From Leuconostoc falkenbergense (GTDB lineage: Bacteria; Bacillota; Bacilli; Lactobacillales; Lactobacillaceae): a stretch of 33,721 nt of DNA. A program made the position numbers and the translations under genes. The DNA is taken from positions 1-33,721 of the forward strand of contig NZ_BMBS01000023.1 of assembly GCF_014634805.1 (NCBI RefSeq). The letters are read 5' to 3'. Shown here piece by piece: positions 1 through 6,122 of the stretch (its first letter is position 1; each line of letters opens with the position of its first letter). A model generated the notes under the pieces. It was not told where the DNA came from. It did no database searches and saw only the letters and a program-made list of their open reading frames with translations.

Positions 1-168
1 GCAGGCTATTTAGTTGGCAGTAGTAAGAGCAGACCGAATGGGGTGTATTTCATCATCACAGCGCAAGAGTTTTGGGAAACGGTCAACACAATCAAGAAGA
101 GCATTCAAAGCCAACAAGCAACCTTAGACGCTTTGATGATCCATGAAGAAAGATTTACGAGGGAATAA
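1..168 (+). CDS. 3' end of an unknown mobile-element protein (partial)
   Basis: An open frame enters from the left edge and ends with TAA at 166-168, giving the last 55 residues of a protein whose start lies outside the window. The visible part has a short GYLVGSS / GVYFII stretch followed by a helical tail rich in Q, E and K. A beta-hairpin 'wing' followed by a helix is common in small winged-helix regulators of Gram-positive phages, so a DNA-binding role is a guess only. It sits 2 bp before the next small gene and shares its direction with the replication genes downstream, so it is probably part of the same operon. Function unknown. Confidence 0.5.
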   Translation, partial: AGYLVGSSKSRPNGVYFIITAQEFWETVNTIKKSIQSQQATLDALMIHEERFTRE

Positions 169-170
169 AC

Positions 171-407
171 ATGACAGAATTAAGTATTCACGGGTTTAAT
201 GCTAATGCAGTCACAGCAACTAAGCCAAGAAAATATACAGCTACCGACTATCTTAAAACTCAACTTATCTTTTTGAAACGTTTGCGTTGTGAATTAGACG
301 AGGAGATGGACAGCAACACCAAAATAGTGACAATGGTTGATATGCAAATTGTTAATATTGAAGCCCAGTATCACGAAATAACAGGCAAGGAGTGGGACGA
401 GGTATGA
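171..407 (+). CDS. Small hypothetical protein of the mobile-element operon
   Basis: A 78-residue, mostly helical charged protein with no motif I recognise. Its ATG lies 2 bp after the stop of the upstream frame, and the sequence before it (ACGAGGGAATAAAC) supplies a GAGGG ribosome site at normal spacing. Its own stop overlaps the next start as ATGA (404-407), a sign of translational coupling. Short orphan genes of this kind usually lie just upstream of primase/helicase genes in Gram-positive phages and satellites, which is the main reason for believing it. No function assigned. Confidence 0.6.
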   Translation: MTELSIHGFNANAVTATKPRKYTATDYLKTQLIFLKRLRCELDEEMDSNTKIVTMVDMQIVNIEAQYHEITGKEWDEV

Positions 408-586
408 CGCAATCACAACGAGTAGCGGTTAATCACGCTTTAGAAAGTGTGATGAGTGCTAAGAGCCTTATAGACCTAGCGAGATACCAGAAAGAGCCAC
501 AGAAACTCATGAGCATGTTATTAAGAGTTGGCACTAACCTTGATGAGATTGAGACACGGTTGCAGACACTCAAAGGCAGGGTGTGA
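404..586 (+). CDS. Small hypothetical protein of the mobile-element operon
   Basis: A 60-residue helical protein. I chose the ATG at 404 rather than the GTG at 392 because ATG overlaps the previous stop as ATGA; the GTG has an AAGGA abutting it, which is too close to serve as a ribosome site. The frame ends with TGA at 584-586, inside the GTGA that could also begin the primase gene. It has no recognised motif. Position between another orphan and a Prim-Pol gene suggests a replication accessory role, but nothing in the sequence shows it. Confidence 0.6.
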   Translation: MTQSQRVAVNHALESVMSAKSLIDLARYQKEPQKLMSMLLRVGTNLDEIETRLQTLKGRV

Positions 587-588
587 CC

Positions 589-1407
589 ATGAATAGGTGG
601 GAACATGTCAGGCAATATCAACAGTCAGGTGCTTATGTATTTATGGCGTTACCTAATCAAAAATTTAATGCTGTTAAGGGTGGCTTTAATAACAGTTTTA
701 ACAATAGAGATGATTTGCAAAGTTGGTTAAATATATATCCAGAGTATTACAAGGGCAATGTCGGGATAGACCTATCAAAGAGTAATTTAGTTGTCGTTGA
801 TATTGACAAACATGAGCAGAATGGTGTGGCTAGTATTTTGGCATGGTTTAAAAGTCACGGTGTAAACCCTGACACTATACAAAATACGTACATTGAACAA
901 ACACCAACAGGCGGACTGCATGCGTTCTATCTCATTCCCAGTGGACAAGATAAACCAAAACATGTGATCAATGCGATTAAAGGTGTAGACGTTTTGAGCA
1001 ATACAGCAGTGATGACAGCACCATCCACAATGACAGGCGGGCAATATCGACAAATTACACCTTTTGACAAAATTAAGCCCGTACCAACGTGGGTATATGA
1101 CTTAGCAAATGGTTTGGGTACTGATAGACCTAGTCATACTTACAAGGCAAAATATAGCCTTGCAGACAGGTGGAAAATGACAATTAATGGCTTTGTGACA
1201 GGCGAACGAAATAATCAAGCTATGAGTTTAGCAGGTTATCTGTTCGCCATTGATGTCACACCACAAGATATATATGACATTATGCAGACAGTTAACGAAC
1301 GCAGTAACGAACCATTACCCGATCATGAACTCAATACCGTATACATGAGTGCAAGAAGACGTGAGGAGAAAAAACGAGCAAGGATGAATGACTATGGCAG
1401 AGATTGA
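589..1407 (+). CDS. Bifunctional DNA primase/polymerase (Prim-Pol) with PriCT-1 domain
   Basis: A 272-residue archaeo-eukaryotic-type primase/polymerase of mobile elements, expected to make primers and start DNA synthesis during element replication. Residues about 10-170 match the Prim-Pol pattern: an NVGIDLSKSNLVVVDID stretch with the metal-binding DxD (D71, D73), then TPTGGLHAFY with the catalytic-type His (H111), and a TAPSTMTGGQY stretch typical of the fold's end. Residues about 190-255 (ERNNQAMSLAGYL ... ARRREEKK) resemble the PriCT-1 C-terminal domain. I prefer the ATG at 589 because AGGG at 578-581 lies 7 bp upstream; a GTG at 583 overlaps the preceding stop and is possible. The next gene overlaps its end by 20 bp. 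Element assignment as PICI-like is inference. Confidence 0.85.
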   Translation: MNRWEHVRQYQQSGAYVFMALPNQKFNAVKGGFNNSFNNRDDLQSWLNIYPEYYKGNVGIDLSKSNLVVVDIDKHEQNGVASILAWFKSHGVNPDTIQNTYIEQTPTGGLHAFYLIPSGQDKPKHVINAIKGVDVLSNTAVMTAPSTMTGGQYRQITPFDKIKPVPTWVYDLANGLGTDRPSHTYKAKYSLADRWKMTINGFVTGERNNQAMSLAGYLFAIDVTPQDIYDIMQTVNERSNEPLPDHELNTVYMSARRREEKKRARMNDYGRD

Positions 1408-2797
1408 TACAACAGCATTACCCAAAAAGTCCAGCCACATCCCTAGCTGGTTGGATGTGCAATATAACGAGACAGGCGAAATCAGCAAGACTACTGTTAA
1501 TGTTGAAAGATTAGCGGAGTTTGTTGCCAAAGAGACGCATTTTTACACTGATAATAACAATCTAGCAGGGTATTTGTTTAACGGTCAGTATTGGAAACGT
1601 TACAAGAATGTAAAGCAGGCAGATAATGCGTTAAGTTCGAGAGTAGCGACACTGTTAAAACAGAACAAAAAGCTAACGAGTGCTAAGCAAGTCAAAAATA
1701 TTGTGGACTTAATCCGAGTGATCACCGTTAAAGATGTTGCTGATTATATTGATTTTACCGATAAGCCATATATGGTTAGTTTTACTAATGGCACATTGGA
1801 TATGAGAACGTTGGAAATTAAGCCAAACGCACCACAGTATCATGCTTTAGGCGGGTTAGATTATCCCGTGAGTGATAAAGATTTACCAACACCAAAGACA
1901 GATGAGTTTTTTACACGACTGTTAGGGGATGAAAACGCAGAACTGTTATATAAGTTTATTGGCTATGGTTTTAAACGTAATTACTTGCCTTTTCAAAACT
2001 TTGTCATTTTGTATGGTAAAGGTGGTAACGGTAAAGGTACAGCTTTGACTTACATTGGTCAGAAACTATATAGCGGTAATGTCAGTGAATTGAGTTTACA
2101 AGCCTTTGGAGACAAGTTTAAAACGGTTGGGTTAGTGGGAAAATATGCCAACATTGGTAGTGATATACCAGCTAACTACATGCCAAACACAGAAAATCTA
2201 AAACTAGCCGTGAGTGGCAAAGAAAAGTTTGAGGTGGAATCTAAAGGGGTACAAGCGTTTAGTATAGTCAATTATGCGACATTGTTCTTTTCAGCTAATG
2301 ATTTACCTAACATCAGACGAGATAGTGGGTTAGATCGTAGACCATTGGTACTAACAACGCAAGGTAAAGGCTTTACCAACGCAGACGGTAAGAGTGATTT
2401 ATTTGATGAAAGTGAGCTACTGGATGAACGACCAGCCTTTACACGTAAGGTTATTAAAATGTTTATGGACGCAGAGCGAGCTAGAACATTAAACATCCCC
2501 GAAAACGTTCAGAAAGCCACGGCAGACTGGTTAAAGAGCGCTGATATTGTCTCACAGTGGCTAGATGAGCATACGGAAGAAGAGAAGGACAGACGACCAA
2601 CAGCCAAGTATATGTATCAGCAATTTAGTCGTGATATTGAAGAAATGGGGATGCAAGAAACAATAAACCGCAATACATTTTACAGTCGTATGGAAAATTT
2701 GGGTGTTAAGAGCTCAAAAAGTGTGACCATTTCAAGTTTGGATGATGAACACGGCAAATCGACTAAGAGATTTTTGGATATTAAGTATGTAGATTGA
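1388..2797 (+). CDS. Phage/plasmid primase-helicase, D5/P4 family
   Basis: A 469-residue superfamily 3-type helicase, the usual partner of Prim-Pol in satellites and some phages, expected to unwind the element's origin. Residues about 60-200 resemble the D5_N region; the Walker A motif is GKGGNGKGT at residues 210-218; a hydrophobic strand ending LFFSAND around residue 300 fits Walker B/sensor positions; NIRRDSGLDRRPLVL carries arginine-finger-like residues. The C-terminal part (about 395-469) looks like a small winged-helix domain. The start is ambiguous: ATG 1388 or ATG 1394, with AAGG at 1380-1383. The gene overlaps the primase by 20 bp. No terminase, capsid or integrase gene is visible, so only the replication module's end is in view. 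Confidence 0.85.
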   Translation: MTMAEIDTTALPKKSSHIPSWLDVQYNETGEISKTTVNVERLAEFVAKETHFYTDNNNLAGYLFNGQYWKRYKNVKQADNALSSRVATLLKQNKKLTSAKQVKNIVDLIRVITVKDVADYIDFTDKPYMVSFTNGTLDMRTLEIKPNAPQYHALGGLDYPVSDKDLPTPKTDEFFTRLLGDENAELLYKFIGYGFKRNYLPFQNFVILYGKGGNGKGTALTYIGQKLYSGNVSELSLQAFGDKFKTVGLVGKYANIGSDIPANYMPNTENLKLAVSGKEKFEVESKGVQAFSIVNYATLFFSANDLPNIRRDSGLDRRPLVLTTQGKGFTNADGKSDLFDESELLDERPAFTRKVIKMFMDAERARTLNIPENVQKATADWLKSADIVSQWLDEHTEEEKDRRPTAKYMYQQFSRDIEEMGMQETINRNTFYSRMENLGVKSSKSVTISSLDDEHGKSTKRFLDIKYVD

Positions 2798-2830
2798 CAA
2801 TTTATTGACGCAATATTGAAGTTTTATTGA
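2793..2830 (+). repeat. Four ATTGA iteron-like repeats at 11-bp steps
   Basis: ATTGA occurs at 2793, 2804, 2815 and 2826, exactly 11 bp apart, so all four face the same side of the DNA helix. The first overlaps the helicase stop codon and the last overlaps the TTG start proposed for the LytTR gene. Two more copies occur at 2868 and 2877 out of register. In staphylococcal satellites the origin consists of short iterons next to the rep gene, which suggests an origin; LytTR regulators also bind direct repeats about one turn apart, which is the main alternative. Between the two, the sequence does not decide. Confidence 0.4.
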
Positions 2831-3198
2831 TATTTAAAATGGCTATAACCGTTGGTATAAAAGACTTATTGATGTTATTGACTTTTTATTCAAGTGTTCG
2901 GTTTAATTTTACAATCTACCATACACAAATATTAAAAATCTTTTCAGTTGATAAAAAAGTTTGTGCAATACGAGAAGATAAACAGGCTTTTTGGTTATCT
3001 GAAACACTTAAAGAATTAACTGTGAAATTACCAAATAATTTTTTGAGAATTTCTCATTCAGAAATAGTTAATGCTGATAAGATAGTTTCATTTGAACTGA
3101 CATTTGGTGGCAAGTTGAAAATCTATTTAAGATCAGGCGAGGTCACTTATTCGAGTAGAGGGTATTTACAAAACATAAAGGAGTATTTTGGGATATGA
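2827..3198 (+). CDS. LytTR-domain transcription regulator, probably 5'-truncated
   Basis: A 123-residue protein (TTG start at 2827; ATG alternative at 2839) whose residues about 35-123 match the LytTR DNA-binding domain: KIFSVDKKVCAIRE, a WLSETLKELTVKLP segment, then FLRISHSEIVNADKI and the TYSSRGYLQNIKEYFGI ending typical of the LytTR proteins paired with DUF3021. Family members of this pair are usually about 145 residues with a different, soluble N-terminal 50 residues; here the first 30 residues are an unrelated hydrophobic stretch with no good ribosome site. It directly follows the mobile-element helicase, so the original 5' end has probably been replaced. It overlaps the DUF3021 gene as ATGA. 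May be non-functional. Confidence 0.7.
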   Translation: MIFKMAITVGIKDLLMLLTFYSSVRFNFTIYHTQILKIFSVDKKVCAIREDKQAFWLSETLKELTVKLPNNFLRISHSEIVNADKIVSFELTFGGKLKIYLRSGEVTYSSRGYLQNIKEYFGI

Positions 3199-3707
3199 AC
3201 AAAATTAAAAAATATTTTATCGTAACAATGGTTAGTGTCGGTATTGGCACGACACTAAGTACCCTGATTTATTTATTATTTGGTCGAGGCAGCTTTAACT
3301 TGTTACAACCGTTTTCGGTGCAGCTTGAAAACCCAATCTACAATGAAACGATAGATATCCTTATATACTGTGCATTTGGCAGTGCTGTTTTCTCTGCATA
3401 CGAACTATTCCAGAATTTTGAAAACCGTAAAATCTATCACGTTTTCGGTAGTTACTTCATGAATGTTGCGGTCTTTTCAATTTTAGCAATACTGTCACTG
3501 TACCCATTAGGACAGCCAGTTAATCTAGTGTGGAGTATTTATTTTAACGAGCTTGGACCAAACAGTTTTCTACTTCATTTTGTTATGTTTCCAGTCATTG
3601 AATGCGTTGTTATTTATTTTGTTGTTTACGTTGTGCTATGGTTGAGCTATCTTAGGCAAGTCAGACGGTTGAATAAGCTAGTTAAAATTAAAAATTTAAA
3701 GGTTTAA
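3195..3707 (+). CDS. DUF3021 family membrane protein
   Basis: A 170-residue integral membrane protein with four hydrophobic segments (about 8-30, 52-66, 83-103, 125-150) and a basic C-terminal tail (RQVRRLNKLVKIKNLKV), the pattern of DUF3021. These proteins are nearly always encoded right after a LytTR regulator, and members of this type of system act as membrane anti-activators of the LytTR protein. Here the ATG overlaps the LytTR stop (ATGA at 3195-3198), so the pair is translated together. If the upstream gene lost its 5' end and promoter, this gene may depend on transcription out of the mobile element. The pairing and topology are seen; the inhibitory role is family knowledge. Confidence 0.8.
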   Translation: MNKIKKYFIVTMVSVGIGTTLSTLIYLLFGRGSFNLLQPFSVQLENPIYNETIDILIYCAFGSAVFSAYELFQNFENRKIYHVFGSYFMNVAVFSILAILSLYPLGQPVNLVWSIYFNELGPNSFLLHFVMFPVIECVVIYFVVYVVLWLSYLRQVRRLNKLVKIKNLKV

Positions 3708-3724
3708 CTCTCTAAAGGTTCTTT

Positions 3725-3753
3725 CTTTGATTAGCGACCATTAATCATGTATC
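3725..3753 (+). promoter_or_regulatory. Promoter of the small hypothetical cluster
   Basis: TTGATT at 3725-3730 and TATCAT at 3748-3753 are separated by 17 bp, a good vegetative promoter. It lies after the DUF3021 stop and about 38 bp before a 56-codon membrane-protein gene, so it probably drives 3792-4461. Confidence 0.5.
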
Positions 3754-3791
3754 ATCACAATAAGAGTAGTTTTTGAACAGAGGGGCCAATC

Positions 3792-3962
3792 ATGACACTA
3801 AAAACAGCAGAATATGTGATGAATATTAGTTTACTGAGTAGTATGCTATTGTCTTGGATTATAAATGCTTTATGGTTCAACATTTTAGCGAGCATTGTTA
3901 TCACTGCATCATTATTGAATTATTTTATTATTTATAAAAGACAATCAAGTGGTGACAAATAA
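3792..3962 (+). CDS. Small hydrophobic membrane peptide (56 aa)
   Basis: A 56-residue frame from ATG 3792 to TAA 3960-3962. The AGAGGGG at 3779-3785 gives a ribosome site about 6 bp upstream. The peptide has two hydrophobic stretches (about residues 10-26 and 28-48) and a short basic tail KRQSSGDK, so it should span the membrane once or twice. A promoter at 3725-3753 and a following gene 17 bp away support that it is expressed. I recognise no family. Small holin-like, toxin-like or bacteriocin-immunity-like peptides share this build, but none can be named from the sequence. Confidence 0.5.
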   Translation: MTLKTAEYVMNISLLSSMLLSWIINALWFNILASIVITASLLNYFIIYKRQSSGDK

Positions 3963-3979
3963 CGAATTAGGAGAGATTT

Positions 3980-4321
3980 ATGAAAGAGAGTTACAAACAA
4001 TTCTTGGTGGTTGGTTTTATCAATACGGATTTGAAACACCCTAAAAATTTTTTGGCCGAATTACCGAAAAAAATAGAATTCTATTTAATTGAACCAGAAA
4101 ATATTGGCTGTTCAATCACACATGACACGAATGAAGTCGTATCGGTGGATAATATTTATCCCGATGATTTGCCATATAGTGATGATGTCGCCTTGCAAAA
4201 GTCTGAAGAACTCAAAAATTTAGCTTTGGAATTTTATAAGGATTTTGGCGATACCGAAGACACGATGTGGGTACAATACTTTGTTCAGAAAAGTCTCGAA
4301 ATTATTTTGGATGTCTCATGA
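3980..4321 (+). CDS. Hypothetical acidic protein (113 aa)
   Basis: A 113-residue soluble protein with a strongly acidic middle (EPENIGCSITHDTNEVVSVDNIYPDDLPYSDD) and amphipathic C-terminal helices. The ribosome site TTAGGAGAG at 3967-3975 is strong and well placed, so translation is likely. It follows the small membrane peptide by 17 bp and overlaps a short downstream frame as ATGA. Leading strand of mostly beta character (QFLVVGFINTD) followed by helices is all that can be seen. No domain recognised; acidic composition next to a membrane peptide is compatible with an immunity or antitoxin-like partner, but this is only a guess. Confidence 0.55.
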   Translation: MKESYKQFLVVGFINTDLKHPKNFLAELPKKIEFYLIEPENIGCSITHDTNEVVSVDNIYPDDLPYSDDVALQKSEELKNLALEFYKDFGDTEDTMWVQYFVQKSLEIILDVS

Positions 4322-4461
4322 TTGCAACCAATCAACGCTGGATAAAAATAAGATTGCAAAGCTTTTCTAAGTCTGGTCAGATGATATTGCCGTATGTTGA
4401 AAGGGGTGTTATTTGTCTTGTTAAGTATGTACGCACTCAACGAGTGCATGATTTTCAGTAA
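4318..4461 (+). CDS. Possible small basic protein (47 aa), doubtful
   Basis: A 47-codon frame starts at ATG 4318, overlapping the previous stop as ATGA, and ends with TAA 4459-4461. The product is basic (R, K rich) with one hydrophobic stretch ILPYVERGVICLVKYV. Start/stop coupling is the only support; there is no independent ribosome site and no recognisable motif, and the frame could be a remnant of a longer gene. Confidence 0.25.
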   Translation: MIATNQRWIKIRLQSFSKSGQMILPYVERGVICLVKYVRTQRVHDFQ

Positions 4462-4798
4462 TTATTGCTATTTATTATCGAGGAAATAGAAGTCATCAAC
4501 GAAAATTTTTTTCTGCCACAATAAATCCGTTCAAAAACAAATATTTTAGTTGTTTTACCGCCAACTTATTTAATCTGATATCTTACCAAACGTAATGATT
4601 ATTTAAAAATTAGTAAAGTGGTCACAGCTATGACAAACAATATGAAATAATGAGAGATAAGATGATTGGTAAAGCAACAATGAGCCAATCGTACTTAAAT
4701 TAAACGATAATCACAGAGTATTTCGCAAAAATCGGCGTCTAAGCCGTTTTTTATTGGCATTTTTTATCATTTATCGTTGTCAAAAATAGGAGGGTGAT
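4462..4798 (+). promoter_or_regulatory. Structured leader / intergenic region before the MFS gene
   Basis: This 337-bp gene-free stretch holds several inverted repeats. GTCACAGCTATGAC at 4621-4634 is a near-palindrome. GATTGG (4664-4669) pairs with CCAATC (4685-4690). AACGATAA (4703-4710) pairs perfectly with TTATCGTT (4771-4778), enclosing a terminator-like hairpin CGGC-GCCG followed by six T at about 4732-4752. The outer arm ends 10 bp before the AGGAGGGTG ribosome site of the transporter. Read as RNA, this could be an attenuated leader, or simply the terminator of the upstream cluster plus the transporter promoter. The first 150 bp hold nothing recognisable. Confidence 0.4.
4729..4752 (+). 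terminator. Intrinsic terminator-like hairpin upstream of the MFS gene
   Basis: A short CGGC/GCCG stem with six-base loop (4733-4746) is followed by a run of six T. The stem is only 4-5 bp, so it is a modest terminator; it could end the 3792-4461 transcript or act inside the leader of the downstream gene. Confidence 0.4.
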
Positions 4799-5980
4799 AT
4801 GAAAAAAATTGGATTAATTTGGCTGGCAGCAGGTGCTTTTTTGAGTAGTGTCGGTATGAGTTTTATTTGGCCATTAACCAGTGTGTATTTGCATAACGAT
4901 TTGGGGATATCATTAACAATGATTGGAATTGTTTTGTTTTTCAATTCATTGGCCAGTGTGATTGGGAGTTATGTTGGTGGTGCATTGTTTGACCGTCTTA
5001 ATCCGGCGCGACTGATACGTTATGGCATTCTTGGCGCGCTTTTGAGCTTTATTTTGCTAGTTTTTTTTCATGGGTGGCCAGTCTTTGGTATTTTATTATT
5101 TTTGAACGGCTTAAGTGCTGGCTGGAATTCGACACTGGTTTATGCAATGGGAACTAATGTTGATAGCAAAGATAGTCAGCGTGTCTTTACAATACTTTAT
5201 TTTGTTCAGAACATGGGTGTTGTGATAGGAACATCTTTGGTCGGATTTGTTTATGATGCTGGCATAACTTATCTATTTATGATTGCTATTTTCCTCTATT
5301 TGATTTTTTTATTGATTGCTTGGACAAAATATTCTTCGTCTGGTGCAAACGCTACGAAACCATTAAATTCTGACGAAAAAAATAAAGGCAAAGCTGTCGT
5401 GCCAAAGCCAAATTTGATTGTTTTATTTACGCTTTTTATTTCACTGATGATCATCTGGACAATGTATCAGCAATGGGATTCTAATCTTTCAGTATACATG
5501 ACAGATTTAGGCATTCCGCTTAGTCGATATTCGTTATTGTGGACACTAAATGCTTTCTTGATTATGGTCATGCAGGTGATTATTATTTGGTTGTCACGCT
5601 ACTACGAAAACTATATTGTACAAATTATATTTGGGTTGATTTTTGTGACAATATCATTTGTGACACTTGTTTTTGCCCATGATTACGGTTATTTTGTTGT
5701 CGCAATGATTTTGTTAACTATCGGTGAAGCAACTGCTATTCCAACGATTCCGGCCTTAGTTAATAATTTGGCACCATTAGGCACTAAAGGCCTTTATCAA
5801 GGGTTAGTTAACTCATGGTCGTCGGCGGGTCGTGCAATTGGGCCATTAATTGGCGGTATTATTATAGAAAAGCAATCATATACTTTCCTATTTGAGATAG
5901 CGACTTTGGCTTTAGCCATTGTCGTTATCTTAGTGGTGATATCATGGCTGCTAAACAGGAAAAAGATCACAATGTATTAG
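4799..5980 (+). CDS. MFS transporter
   Basis: A 393-residue major facilitator superfamily permease with 12 predicted hydrophobic segments in two six-helix halves joined by a polar loop near residues 175-205 (KYSSSGANATKPLNSDEKNKGKA region). The loop 2-3 signature GGALFDRLNPAR (about residues 60-71) matches the G-x-x-x-D-R-x-G-R motif A region of drug and sugar efflux members. Substrate cannot be read; the length and motif fit multidrug or small-metabolite exporters (YttB/YfmO type). The ATG follows a strong AGGAGGGTG site by 3-4 bp. It stands alone in its transcription unit, with a hairpin-rich leader in front. Confidence 0.85.
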   Translation: MKKIGLIWLAAGAFLSSVGMSFIWPLTSVYLHNDLGISLTMIGIVLFFNSLASVIGSYVGGALFDRLNPARLIRYGILGALLSFILLVFFHGWPVFGILLFLNGLSAGWNSTLVYAMGTNVDSKDSQRVFTILYFVQNMGVVIGTSLVGFVYDAGITYLFMIAIFLYLIFLLIAWTKYSSSGANATKPLNSDEKNKGKAVVPKPNLIVLFTLFISLMIIWTMYQQWDSNLSVYMTDLGIPLSRYSLLWTLNAFLIMVMQVIIIWLSRYYENYIVQIIFGLIFVTISFVTLVFAHDYGYFVVAMILLTIGEATAIPTIPALVNNLAPLGTKGLYQGLVNSWSSAGRAIGPLIGGIIIEKQSYTFLFEIATLALAIVVILVVISWLLNRKKITMY

Positions 5981-5991
5981 CCAAGGTTTGG

Positions 5992-6021
5992 TTGCTAAAT
6001 ATGGATTGACCGTGTTATGAT
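5992..6021 (+). promoter_or_regulatory. Extended -10 promoter of the antiporter gene
   Basis: TATGAT at 6016-6021 is preceded by TGT (6013-6015), an extended -10, with TTGCTA at 5992-5997 at 18 bp. A start near 6028 would place almost the whole nested hairpin at 6036-6107 in the 5' leader. Confidence 0.45.
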
Positions 6022-6035
6022 GGAGAAAATAAATC

Positions 6036-6107
6036 GCAATCGGTTGGGTGAAAACTTCAAGATTGGTTAGTCGGGGAACTAACTTTTTTTGAAGTTTTTT
6101 TGATTGC
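6036..6107 (+). promoter_or_regulatory. Triple-nested hairpin leader of the CPA2 antiporter
   Basis: Three inverted repeats lie one inside another: GCAATC (6036-6041) with GATTGC (6102-6107); AAAACTTCAA (6051-6060) with TTGAAGTTTT (6089-6098); and GTTAGT (6066-6071) with ACTAAC (6078-6083) around a CGGGGA loop. The inner hairpin is followed by seven T (6084-6090) and so reads as an intrinsic terminator, while those T residues are partly used by the middle stem, giving two mutually competing folds. The structure ends 4 bp before AAGGAG at 6111-6116. It matches no riboswitch class that I can name. A cis-regulatory attenuator responding to ion or pH status is inference. Confidence 0.5.
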
Positions 6108-6122
6108 AAAAAGGAGAAACAC

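Noticed and set aside
4267-4461. A 64-codon frame starting inside the 113-residue hypothetical gene.
   Set aside because: The first 17 codons overlap the upstream gene in another frame; if any product exists, the coupled ATG at 4318 is the likelier start.
6006-6021. TTGACC and TATGAT near the antiporter gene as one promoter.
   Set aside because: They are only 4 bp apart; TATGAT is better explained as an extended -10 with TTGCTA at 5992.
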